This document shows, in pieces, positions 6,666-12,797 of a stretch of 12,797 nt of DNA. The notes beneath the pieces were generated by a model, which had not been told where the DNA came from, searched no databases, and saw only the letters and a program-made list of their open reading frames with translations. Each line of letters starts with the position of its first letter. The first letter of the stretch is position 1. The stretch spans positions 1 through 12,797 of the forward strand of contig JAOZKS010000036.1 in the NCBI GenBank assembly GCA_029935255.1. Reading direction: 5' to 3'. The stretch comes from Pontiella sp. GTDB taxonomy: Bacteria; Verrucomicrobiota; Kiritimatiellia; Kiritimatiellales; Pontiellaceae. The translations under genes and the position numbers were made by a program.

Positions 6666-7697
6666 CTATTTTGGTGCGGCCGCCGGCAATGAATCCACAT
6701 CCACGGTTTCCATCCAGTTGCGCAGGGCATGCCAGCCCTGGAAGCCGGAGACTTCTTTGATGTAGCGGAAGCCGTCGCCATAGTCCGGGTCGGAGCACTC
6801 TTCAATACCGTAGAGCGTATCCATGTAGTTCCGCCGCCGGCAGAGTTCCGCAGCCGCTTGCTGGCAGATCCCTTCATGTACCCATAGGGGCGCGGTTTTC
6901 AGCCGAGGGAAATGTTCATGGATCAGGTCGTGCATGAGCTCGTGGGAGGCCGCCACGCGGAAAACCTCGTCGTGCAGGTGGTCGACAATATAGATTTTTT
7001 CCTGATCCAATTCCGGGGCTTCTTTCCAGCCCCCGAAAAGCCCGCGCTTGGTCATCATCGTCTGGCGGCTATAGAGTCCGCGGATGGACACGGGAGAGTC
7101 GCTCTTTCGCAACGTCTTCGAGAGGCGTACCATTTCGGTTTTATCCACCAGCACGAGTTCGGGCACGGAGGTATGCTTGAGCCCGGTCCATGCTTCGAGT
7201 TGGCGGCGTGCGCGTTCGTAATGAAGTTGTGCCTTATCCGGCGTGTCGACCGCCCAGCGCATGCAGTTCGTGCAGATTTCACGGCCATCGTTGAGTCGCG
7301 TAGAATAGGCCGCCGGGAGCCCGCACGAAAAACAGGTCGGCTGTTTTTCCACGCAGCGGGCGCAGTATTGATGCCGGGCGATGCTGAAGCCTTGTTCGAA
7401 CGGGTTCCCGCAGATTTCGCACATTGGGAGGAGGGTTTGGAAGCAGGCTTTCGAACAGTATATTTTTCCGTCCGCGACGCTGTAGTTTCCGTGGATTACG
7501 TTCTTGCAAACGGAACATTTCGGGCGTAGTTGATCGATGCAGGCTTGCGAGCAAAGTGTTCGGCCCTCGTAGGTCCACGACTGCCGCGAAAGCGGCCTCC
7601 CGCACACCTCGCAATGGGTCGACCCGGCTCGTGCGGTTGCCCCGGCGCAGCAGGCGGCCACCGTAATAAAAAGTCGTCTGGAAAGTGTAGGCGCCAT
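6666..7697 (-). CDS. Exported DA1-like zinc peptidase with LIM-like zinc fingers
   Basis: A 343-residue protein. The N-terminus LSRRLFITVAA...ARAG looks like a Tat signal with SRRLF in place of the SRRxFLK consensus, cleaved near residue 24. Four Cys4 modules follow: C29/C32-C49/C53, C61/C64-C81/C85, C93/C96-C112/C115 and C122/C125-C142/C145. Each pairs CxxC with CxxC or CxxxC about 16 residues apart, as in LIM or treble-clef zinc fingers. A DA1-like peptidase domain covers about 155-335, with HELMH at 252-256 and WVHEGICQ at 272-279. H252, H256 and probably E275 bind zinc and E253 is catalytic. Plant DA1 proteins combine LIM and this peptidase to cleave growth regulators; bacterial substrates are unknown. 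Export of a metal-loaded protein suits Tat. The ATG has no clear ribosome binding site. Next gene upstream is another metallopeptidase relative. Confidence 0.78.
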   Translation of the reverse strand: MAPTLSRRLFITVAACCAGATARAGSTHCEVCGRPLSRQSWTYEGRTLCSQACIDQLRPKCSVCKNVIHGNYSVADGKIYCSKACFQTLLPMCEICGNPFEQGFSIARHQYCARCVEKQPTCFSCGLPAAYSTRLNDGREICTNCMRWAVDTPDKAQLHYERARRQLEAWTGLKHTSVPELVLVDKTEMVRLSKTLRKSDSPVSIRGLYSRQTMMTKRGLFGGWKEAPELDQEKIYIVDHLHDEVFRVAASHELMHDLIHEHFPRLKTAPLWVHEGICQQAAAELCRRRNYMDTLYGIEECSDPDYGDGFRYIKEVSGFQGWHALRNWMETVDVDSLPAAAPK

Positions 7698-7742
7698 ATT
7701 GGGTTTGGTGGGGTTGGGAGGCTTGCAGAAACAACCTGCACA

Positions 7743-7825
7743 TTTAACGCAAAGTCGCGGAGAACGCTGAGTCTCGCAAAGAACCGCTCTTTGCGAGCCT
7801 TCGCGGCCTTTGCTTTGCGTTTAAA
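7743..7825. repeat. Long palindromic REP-like element
   Basis: The 164-bp gap between two minus-strand genes contains an imperfect palindrome. Outer arms are TTTAACGCAAAG (7743-7754) and CTTTGCGTTTAAA (7813-7825). A perfect 10-bp inner stem, CTCGCAAAGA / TCTTTGCGAG (7773-7782 and 7788-7797), has a five-base loop. Between them lie related GCGGAG and CGCGGC tracts. ACGCAAAG-type palindromes are widespread as dispersed repeats in bacterial intergenic DNA. It sits upstream of the DA1-like gene and downstream of the next one, so it could also shape mRNA ends. Confidence 0.7.
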
Positions 7826-7861
7826 ACGCCCCTTATGTTCATGTTAATAATTCTAGACTCC

Positions 7862-8629
7862 TTAGTTGAAGTTGTACTGCCCGCTCAACGAAAGATAGAA
7901 CTCGGTCGCCAGCGTTCTCTTCATTTCAATCGTACGGTGCAGATTGGCCTTTTCGTCGAGTTCGGCCCTCTTCGTGAACAGCCAGGATGAAATTATATTG
8001 AAGTCGTTTTCGAGGCTTGATTTGGAATAGTTCACCAGAAAACCCTCGGCACAGGAGCGGTCGGAGATGTCATAGCGGGAGGGATGGTCCACCACCTCGA
8101 ACCCGTTTCCGGAGTAGGTAAAGTTTACTGGATTGAGCTGCTCCCAGCTGTTGGTCGGGAAATCATGGTGATCGAACAGGATACTGGAAAATTCCGAGTG
8201 CAACCGGCACAGCATGAAATCCGTGGTGAAGCGATTCTCGATGCCATTGCAAACAATATACATGCTTCTGGCTCGGTGGGTTCCCCCGTAGGGTTTTCCC
8301 TGGAAGCTCATCTCCTGCAGCAGGTAGATGTGCTCAAGCTCGGCCTGGACCACGGAAGCCGGATGCGCAGTGAGGAACTGCTGGAGAATCGGAAGAAGAC
8401 GGGTCACCTCGGCGGTGTTGATTTCACGTGCGGCAAGCTCAAGCGCTGGCCTTTTCCATTCAGGAGGGAAAAAGAGGTTGGTGTCGTACTGGTAGTGCAC
8501 GTGCACGTTGAATTCGGATTGGATACGGGCTAGTTGAGAATCGATATAGTCCGTTTCCGGGGTGGCGGTTACGTGAATAACCATGGCCGTAAAGGCGATG
8601 GATAAGATGAGATGTTTGGTCGTCAGCAT
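7862..8629 (-). CDS. Exported metallopeptidase-like protein lacking HExxH histidines
   Basis: A 255-residue exported protein of uncertain function. Residues 1-22 are a signal peptide (hydrophobic LILSIAFTAMVIHV, then TAT). The middle resembles the putative zinc-binding metallopeptidases common in Bacteroidota and PVC bacteria. In those the active site HEFSHILH is followed by YP and, about 45 residues on, a DFAE segment. Here the site reads LHSEFSSILF (143-152) followed by DFP. E146 is kept, but both histidines of HExxH are serines (S145, S149), and DFAE is SCAE (192-195). H144, H154 and H155 are nearby and might still bind a metal. It may be a pseudo-enzyme or a divergent subfamily. I chose ATG at 8629; TTG at 8638, in frame, would add three residues. 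A TAGAAT box lies upstream without a good -35. Confidence 0.6.
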   Translation of the reverse strand: MLTTKHLILSIAFTAMVIHVTATPETDYIDSQLARIQSEFNVHVHYQYDTNLFFPPEWKRPALELAAREINTAEVTRLLPILQQFLTAHPASVVQAELEHIYLLQEMSFQGKPYGGTHRARSMYIVCNGIENRFTTDFMLCRLHSEFSSILFDHHDFPTNSWEQLNPVNFTYSGNGFEVVDHPSRYDISDRSCAEGFLVNYSKSSLENDFNIISSWLFTKRAELDEKANLHRTIEMKRTLATEFYLSLSGQYNFN

Positions 8630-8752
8630 GGTTCTCAATCCCGGAAATGCATGGATGCTATTCTAATTTTCAGGAGAACTCCAAGTAAAAATACAGCGAT
8701 AAGGTAAGTCTTGTTTTTCGATTTCGATGGGGTTAATGCATGCCTTTTCTTA

Positions 8753-8767
8753 TTCCAATCCGTGGAA
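8753..8767. repeat. TTCCA-N5-TGGAA motif upstream of two-TM protein
   Basis: TTCCAATCCGTGGAA lies in the 203-bp divergent spacer (8630-8832), 65 bases before the ATG of the two-TM gene. It shares the arms and length of the nadK promoter palindrome. TATTAT at 8777-8782 follows but has no -35 at the right distance. A second small palindrome, CCAGTTACTGG, is at 8787-8797. I see no other gene in this spacer. Confidence 0.4.
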
Positions 8768-8832
8768 GAACAGGGGTATTATCTTTCCAGTTACTGGGGT
8801 GGTTCGACCCACTAAGGCGAAAGGAGTGCGCA

Positions 8833-9315
8833 ATGAAAAAGTATTTATTAGGCATGTTTATCCTCTGTTTCTTTGTTTGGGGAGTCGTTGTGGACAATGT
8901 GGTTCTTCCGTCCGACAACCAGTTGAAACAAGACGTGGGTGTGTATACCCGCTATCGGGTCAAAAAATGGCAAAAAGGCAGTAAACTGGACATCATCCAA
9001 GACGAACTTATGATCTATGCGATCGTAAAGAACCGCGAGCAACTCTATTACATGGAGCATAAATCCTATTTCGAAAACACATTGAAAAACCTGCCGGAGG
9101 GTACTCCGGTGCAGTTGCGCTACGTCCGCCGCTTTCCCAAGGTTTGGAAGCGGCACCTCTACGATCTGCGCGAGGGCGGCATTCCCATTATCAGTTATTC
9201 CGCCGCACAGCTCTTCCAGAAGCAGCGGCAAATCTGGAAGTTTACCGGCATCATGGGGGGCATCTTCCTGATTCTGGCGGCACTCGGGCGGGTCGCTCAT
9301 CCCCATCCGAAGTAG
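8833..9315 (+). CDS. Small two-TM protein of unknown function
   Basis: A 160-residue protein I do not recognise. A transmembrane helix at about 4-20 (LLGMFILCFFVWGVVV) and another at 137-153 (FTGIMGGIFLILAALG) flank a charged domain of about 115 residues. That domain is rich in Lys, Arg and Tyr and probably beta-stranded (VGVYTRYRVKKW, TPVQLRYVRRFPKVW). Both ends are likely cytoplasmic with the domain outside, but the many positive charges leave the reverse possible. I chose the ATG at 8833 because AAGGAG stands at the right distance before it and the helix follows at once. An in-frame ATG at 8740 would add 31 residues without hydrophobic or RBS support. The msrA gene follows 84 bp later on the same strand, so they may be cotranscribed. 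Confidence 0.7.
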   Translation: MKKYLLGMFILCFFVWGVVVDNVVLPSDNQLKQDVGVYTRYRVKKWQKGSKLDIIQDELMIYAIVKNREQLYYMEHKSYFENTLKNLPEGTPVQLRYVRRFPKVWKRHLYDLREGGIPIISYSAAQLFQKQRQIWKFTGIMGGIFLILAALGRVAHPHPK

Positions 9316-9399
9316 ACCTCGACCACTCGCAGGGTCAAGACCTCCATAGAGGGTTGAACAAATTTGCGGCCCAGGACTCTAATGGGGCAGGAGATTGAG

Positions 9400-9954
9400 A
9401 TGAAAAAATTGCGAATCGTGTTTCTGGTGTTGGCGGGCGTGGCGGCGATATCCGCCGCCGAAATGAAGGAAACAAATATGGAAAAGGCGGTGTTTGCTGC
9501 GGGATGTTTCTGGGGCGTTGAGTCGATCTATCAACAAATCGATGGCGTGGTCGATACCACCGTGGGCTACATCGGCGGCAAAACCGAAAATCCGACCTAT
9601 AAAGAAATCTGCTATAAGGATACCGGTCACGCTGAAGCCATCGAAATCATCTATGACCCCTCCAGGGTTTCCTACGAAACCCTGCTTGATATCTTCTGGC
9701 GCGCTCACGATCCAACCACCCTCAACCGCCAGGGCCCGGATGTGGGGTCGCAATACCGCTCCGCAGTTTTCTATGCCACCCCCGAACAAAAGGCCACCGC
9801 TGAAAAGGTGAAAGGGGACGCGCAGAAGAAGTGGGAAAAACCCATTGTCACAGAAATTACGGCGGCGGGCGTTTTCTACGCCGCCGAAGATTACCACCAG
9901 GACTACTTTGCCAAAAAGGGCATTCAGAAGAGCTGCCACTTTCTGCGCGATTAG
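9400..9954 (+). CDS. msrA: Exported peptide methionine sulfoxide reductase MsrA
   Basis: A 184-residue enzyme that reduces S-methionine sulfoxide in oxidised proteins. The catalytic motif GCFWG is at 35-39 (Cys36). Other family blocks are VGYIGGKTENPTYKEIC (55-71), GHAEAIEI (76-83), DVGSQYRSAVFY (114-125) and EDYHQDYF (163-170). Cys179 in KSCHFL near the end is the likely resolving cysteine. No MsrB domain is fused. Residues 1-20 (KKLRIVFLVLAGVAAISA) look like a signal peptide, so the enzyme should work outside the cytoplasm. The ATG at 9400 follows AGGAG; an in-frame ATG at 9364 adds a polar stretch before the signal, and one at 9478 would make a cytosolic form. It faces the transsulfuration operon across 54 bp. 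Confidence 0.94.
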   Translation: MKKLRIVFLVLAGVAAISAAEMKETNMEKAVFAAGCFWGVESIYQQIDGVVDTTVGYIGGKTENPTYKEICYKDTGHAEAIEIIYDPSRVSYETLLDIFWRAHDPTTLNRQGPDVGSQYRSAVFYATPEQKATAEKVKGDAQKKWEKPIVTEITAAGVFYAAEDYHQDYFAKKGIQKSCHFLRD

Positions 9955-10008
9955 TACGCCTCGGCCCTAAAAGGGTAGCGTCGTTTCATCCCCGCACGAA
10001 GAGAGGAT

Positions 10009-11499
10009 CTACGAACACGAAGCTTCAAATGCACGCTTTAAACGACCGATGAGCTCCTCGGTCGGCTCAAGGCCAACGGAGATACGAATGAGGTAGCGGG
10101 AAGCCCCCGCCGCTTCGGCCCAGTCGAGCTCGTTGTAGTGCGCAATCAGGGTGAAGGGACAGCAGAGGCTGAAACTGGTTCCAAGATTTGGACCTTTGGT
10201 GATTTCCAGCGCATCGTAGAAGGCTTCCGTCGTTGCCTCAGCATTTTTCAGAACAAAGGAAAAGAGCCCGCCATAACCCCCGTTTGGAAGTCTAACGCGG
10301 TCGTACATTTCCCGATCCGTAAAGGCGGGATAAAAAACCTGCTCAACATCGGGGTGGTGGTTCAAAAACGTGCAGACTTCAAGTGCGGTTTGGTTGATCT
10401 GGACAACTCGCTCCGTGCAGCCGGCGGAGTCAACCTCCAGCGTGATGAGATCGGCGGAATAGTACGCTTCCGGTTCATGTCGGTGTTGAAGCCATTCCGT
10501 GAAACGTGCTGCGTAAGGCGCTTCGGGATTAATGATCAAGGCGCCGCCCATGACATCGCTGGTGCCGGAGAAAAATTTGGTCAGGCTGATGGCCGAGACA
10601 TCGGAGTAGGGCAGGGTTTCCTGATTGATGCAGGCACCAAGGGTTTCATCGAGAATGATCGGAAATCCATAGGTGTCGGCCAGTTGACGAAGCCGTGGAA
10701 GATCAACACAGGTGAGCAGCGGGTTGGTTGGAAACTCGCAGAATAGGCCGCCAATCGGGGTTGACTCTAGCTTCTGCTCCAGTTCATCGAGTTCTTCGGC
10801 ATTGCCGCGCGGGTAGAAGAAAGTTTCGGCATTCCCCATCTTTTCCTGAAGCTTGAGCGTGTCGCCATATGGAAAGGCAAACTGAACCGTTGGGCGGGTG
10901 GCATGGAGTTCCTGAACCACCCGGAACGCAGTATAAATGGCCGCCATGCCGGAGGGGAAAAGATAAACCTGCTCCGGTGTTGTTCCCGTATAGTCGGCAA
11001 TGCGTTCAATGATTTTCGCTTTGGCCTCGATCGCGGCGGGCGCCTCGGTCCGGTTAAGGAGGGCTTCGGCCCAGCGGGACGAAATGCCTTCGCCGGCATG
11101 TTGCCAAAACGCGTCGGCATCGTCGGCGCACGCTTCTGGAAAAGCAATGACGGTTGCCGTCTGCCCATCGATATCGCGGAGTTGGAAGGCGGCCTCTGGA
11201 TGGCGCTCCGCCAGATATTCGCAGCAGCGTTCCGCCGCTCCACGTGTGCTGTAGATCTGCAGATGCTCGTTGGGGTGCAGGCGGTATAGCTCGAAGGCCT
11301 GAAGCGCCAGGGGATGGTAGAAAAAGCGCGGGTAGCCCAGCTCCAGCTTTTCCATCGTTGCTGGATCACGCTCCTCATAGCCCACCACATCCTGCCAGCG
11401 CGGCAGGCACATGGAGATGGCATGCCGGGTGGGGGGAATAGGTTTCCCCAGATCTTCGGCGTGGCAGAGCGGGTGGGTGCGTAGGGTTTCTTGCGGCAT
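10009..11499 (-). CDS. Fungal-type cystathionine gamma-synthase-like PLP enzyme
   Basis: A 496-residue PLP enzyme of the Cys/Met metabolism family, about 110 residues longer than standard bacterial members. The N-terminal part (1-150) has LGKPIPPTRHAISMCLPRW (17-35), VGYEE (39-43) and GYPRFFYHP (55-63). This is the pattern of fungal cystathionine gamma-synthases such as yeast Str2. The PLP domain follows: FPSGMAAIYTAF (181-192), FCEFPTNPLL (253-262), LDETLGA (283-289, with Asp284 for the PLP ring nitrogen) and SLTKFFSGTSDVMGG (305-319, with Lys308 as the probable Schiff-base lysine). Expected reaction: activated homoserine plus cysteine to cystathionine. It starts four bases after the stop of the upstream PLP gene and has no clear RBS, implying translational coupling. 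Exact substrate inferred. Confidence 0.82.
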   Translation of the reverse strand: MPQETLRTHPLCHAEDLGKPIPPTRHAISMCLPRWQDVVGYEERDPATMEKLELGYPRFFYHPLALQAFELYRLHPNEHLQIYSTRGAAERCCEYLAERHPEAAFQLRDIDGQTATVIAFPEACADDADAFWQHAGEGISSRWAEALLNRTEAPAAIEAKAKIIERIADYTGTTPEQVYLFPSGMAAIYTAFRVVQELHATRPTVQFAFPYGDTLKLQEKMGNAETFFYPRGNAEELDELEQKLESTPIGGLFCEFPTNPLLTCVDLPRLRQLADTYGFPIILDETLGACINQETLPYSDVSAISLTKFFSGTSDVMGGALIINPEAPYAARFTEWLQHRHEPEAYYSADLITLEVDSAGCTERVVQINQTALEVCTFLNHHPDVEQVFYPAFTDREMYDRVRLPNGGYGGLFSFVLKNAEATTEAFYDALEITKGPNLGTSFSLCCPFTLIAHYNELDWAEAAGASRYLIRISVGLEPTEELIGRLKRAFEASCS

Positions 11500-11503
11500 G
11501 GGT

Positions 11504-12646
11504 CTAAAGCGTGTTCAGCGCAGTCTGGAGATCTTCAATCAAATCAGCGGCGTTTTCGATGCCCACGGAAAAACGAACCAATCCGTCGGTGATGCCGACC
11601 GCTTCGCGCTCTTCTTTCGGGATGGAGGCATGGGTCATCGAAGCAGGATGGCAGATCAACGATTCGATTCCGCCCAGGCTTTCCGCCAACGAGAAAAACT
11701 GAAGGTTGGAGATGAGCTTCACGACCTGCTCAAGGGGCAGGTCGAAGATCGCCGTCACCATTCCGCTCCCCCCGCGCATCTGCTTCTTCGCCAGCTCATG
11801 TTGCGGGTGCGAGGGCAGGAAGGGGTAGCGTACGGTGGCGGTGCAATCGAGGTTCTCTAGAAACGTGGCGACGGCGAGGGCATTTTCAAAATGCTTTTCC
11901 ATGCGGATGCCGAGGGTTTTGAGCCCCCGCGAAATCAGCCAGCAGTCGAAGGGCGAGGGATTAAGGCCCACTGCCTTCTGGGCAAAGATCATCTTTTCGT
12001 TCCACGCATGAGAGTTGGTGCAGACCACGCCGCCGAGGCAATCGGAGTGCCCATTGATGTATTTGGTGGTGCTCGAAAGGCTCAAGTCGGCACCAAGGGA
12101 TAGCGGGTTTTGGAAATAGGGAGAGGCGAAGGTGTTGTCGACGAGCAACTCGGTGCCAGCAGCGTGGCAGGCGGTGGCAAGGGCTTCGATATCGAGGATC
12201 TTCAGCAACGGATTGGTGGGTGACTCGATCCAAACGAGCGTCGGATTTTGTTTTGCAATCTCTGGATAATTGGCTGGATCGCTGAGGTCGACATAGCGGA
12301 TGGTGATGCCGAATTTCTTAAAGACCTGATCGTAGATCCGGTAGGTGCAACCGTAGATGTTTTCTTCGGCAAGCACGTGATCGCCAGAGGAAAGGGTGGA
12401 GATCACGGCGTTGACGGCGGCCATGCCACTCCCGAATACGGTTGCAAATTCGGCCTGCTCCAGTCGGGCCAGCGTTGCGCCCAAGCGGGTGAAGGCCGGG
12501 TTTCCAGAGCGGGTGTAATCATAGCCGCGGGTTTGGCCGGGCGCGTGTTGGGCAAAAGTAGAGGTTAGGTAGACAGGCGGTATGACAGCTCCGGTTTCCT
12601 GATCGGGTTCCTGGCCGACGTGTATGGCTACTGTTTCAAATTCCAT
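11504..12646 (-). CDS. Cystathionine gamma-synthase/gamma-lyase family enzyme
   Basis: A 380-residue cytosolic PLP enzyme of normal family length. Motifs: YDYTRSGNP (42-50, substrate and PLP phosphate contacts), FGSGMAA (71-77), WIESPTNPLLKILDI (139-153), VDNTFASPYFQNPL (169-182, with Asp170), SSTTKYINGHSD (191-202, with Lys195 carrying PLP) and SLGGIESL (323-330). Glu328 occupies the position that is Glu in gamma-synthases and gamma-lyases. The later part, SRGLKTLGIRMEKHF and SHPQHELAKKQ, is strikingly like animal cystathionine gamma-lyase. Because the next gene is a synthase-type enzyme, a lyase role (cystathionine to cysteine) is plausible, but sequence alone does not separate MetB from MccB. 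The ATG follows TGAGGT, a good RBS. First gene of the operon. Confidence 0.9.
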   Translation of the reverse strand: MEFETVAIHVGQEPDQETGAVIPPVYLTSTFAQHAPGQTRGYDYTRSGNPAFTRLGATLARLEQAEFATVFGSGMAAVNAVISTLSSGDHVLAEENIYGCTYRIYDQVFKKFGITIRYVDLSDPANYPEIAKQNPTLVWIESPTNPLLKILDIEALATACHAAGTELLVDNTFASPYFQNPLSLGADLSLSSTTKYINGHSDCLGGVVCTNSHAWNEKMIFAQKAVGLNPSPFDCWLISRGLKTLGIRMEKHFENALAVATFLENLDCTATVRYPFLPSHPQHELAKKQMRGGSGMVTAIFDLPLEQVVKLISNLQFFSLAESLGGIESLICHPASMTHASIPKEEREAVGITDGLVRFSVGIENAADLIEDLQTALNTL

Positions 12647-12686
12647 GGTTTACCTCATGTATGGCCGTTTGATGAATGAAGCGCAG

Positions 12687-12716
12687 AAAGTAGCGCGTTG
12701 AGCGGGGGTTCGTCAA
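12687..12716 (-). promoter_or_regulatory. Possible promoter of the transsulfuration operon
   Basis: On the minus strand TTGACG (12716-12711) is a near-perfect -35 box. TACTTT (12692-12687) follows after 18 bases as a weak -10. This would give a leader of about 35 bases carrying the TGAGGT ribosome binding site. The leader is too short for a known SAM riboswitch. Confidence 0.35.
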
Positions 12717-12751
12717 ACCCGGTGTCCCCTATTCCCATACTCTCGCGCGAC

Positions 12752-12797
12752 ATGGGTGCTTATGCCGACTCGAGAATCGTAGAACTCCCTGCTGGGA
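12752..12797 (+). CDS. Possible start of a REP-associated (Y1) transposase, cut by window
   Basis: Fifteen codons from the ATG at 12752 to the edge read MGAYADSRIVELPAG. REP-associated tyrosine transposases commonly begin with a basic residue, then R-[IV] and a few residues, then P-G/A-G before YHV. The bases before it, GGTGTCCCCTATT (12721-12733), resemble tracts often seen beside such genes, and an interrupted inverted repeat CCCAT...ATGGG (12734-12757) overlaps the ATG. The visible stretch is too short to prove any of this, and a minus-strand frame is also open here. Confidence 0.25.
   Translation, partial: MGAYADSRIVELPAG

Noticed and set aside
9965..9975. CCCTAAAAGGG hairpin between msrA and the CGS operon as a terminator
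   Set aside because: The stem is only four base pairs and no T-tract follows on either strand.
12647..12710. SAM-type riboswitch before the transsulfuration operon
   Set aside because: The leader predicted from the candidate promoter is only about 35 bases and shows no conserved SAM-riboswitch core.
12718..12797. Minus-strand sequence with GCGAGAGTATGGGA resembling the 3' end of 5S rRNA
   Set aside because: The GCGAGAGTA part matches, but the loop and helix sequences that should precede it do not, and no neighbouring rRNA is present.

Overview
The window carries about ten complete genes plus a cut-off gene at each end, in a moderately GC-rich bacterial chromosome. It encodes an outer-membrane porin and many exported proteins, so the cell is Gram-negative (diderm). 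The mix of an OprD-type porin, a DA1-like LIM/zinc peptidase, an FHHEFSS-type metallopeptidase relative and promoters lying directly against start codons suggests the PVC group, perhaps Kiritimatiellota (Pontiella-like). That placement is inference; there is no rRNA or marker gene here to settle it.

Left part (1-2914, minus strand): an uptake operon. A DUF485 small membrane protein overlaps an ActP-like sodium/carboxylate symporter by 4 bases, and an OprD-family porin follows, cut by the window edge. A strong intrinsic terminator sits between symporter and porin and runs straight into the porin's ribosome binding site. The operon probably moves a small carboxylate across both membranes.

Middle (3083-6527, plus strand): an exported subtilisin-like protease with an STN-like N-terminus and an abruptly short C-terminus, then NAD kinase (nadK), then a membrane protein joining a beta-sandwich domain to a VanZ-like domain. 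The protease and nadK both appear to have -10 boxes 6-7 bases before the ATG, which predicts leaderless mRNAs.

Centre-right (6666-8629, minus strand): two exported peptidase-like genes with a long palindromic repeat between them. One is a possible Tat substrate with four zinc-finger-like modules and a DA1-type HExxH peptidase domain. The other resembles zinc metallopeptidases but has lost the HExxH histidines.

Right part: a small two-TM protein of unknown function and an exported methionine sulfoxide reductase A (plus strand), converging on a two-gene transsulfuration operon (minus strand). That operon has a cystathionine gamma-synthase/lyase of ordinary size, then a long cystathionine gamma-synthase resembling the fungal type. 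At the right edge a plus-strand reading frame may be the start of a REP-associated transposase, but only 15 codons are visible.

A 15-bp palindrome, TTCCA-N5-TGGAA, occurs three times and overlaps the nadK promoter. I saw no tRNA, rRNA, CRISPR array, complete insertion sequence or riboswitch.
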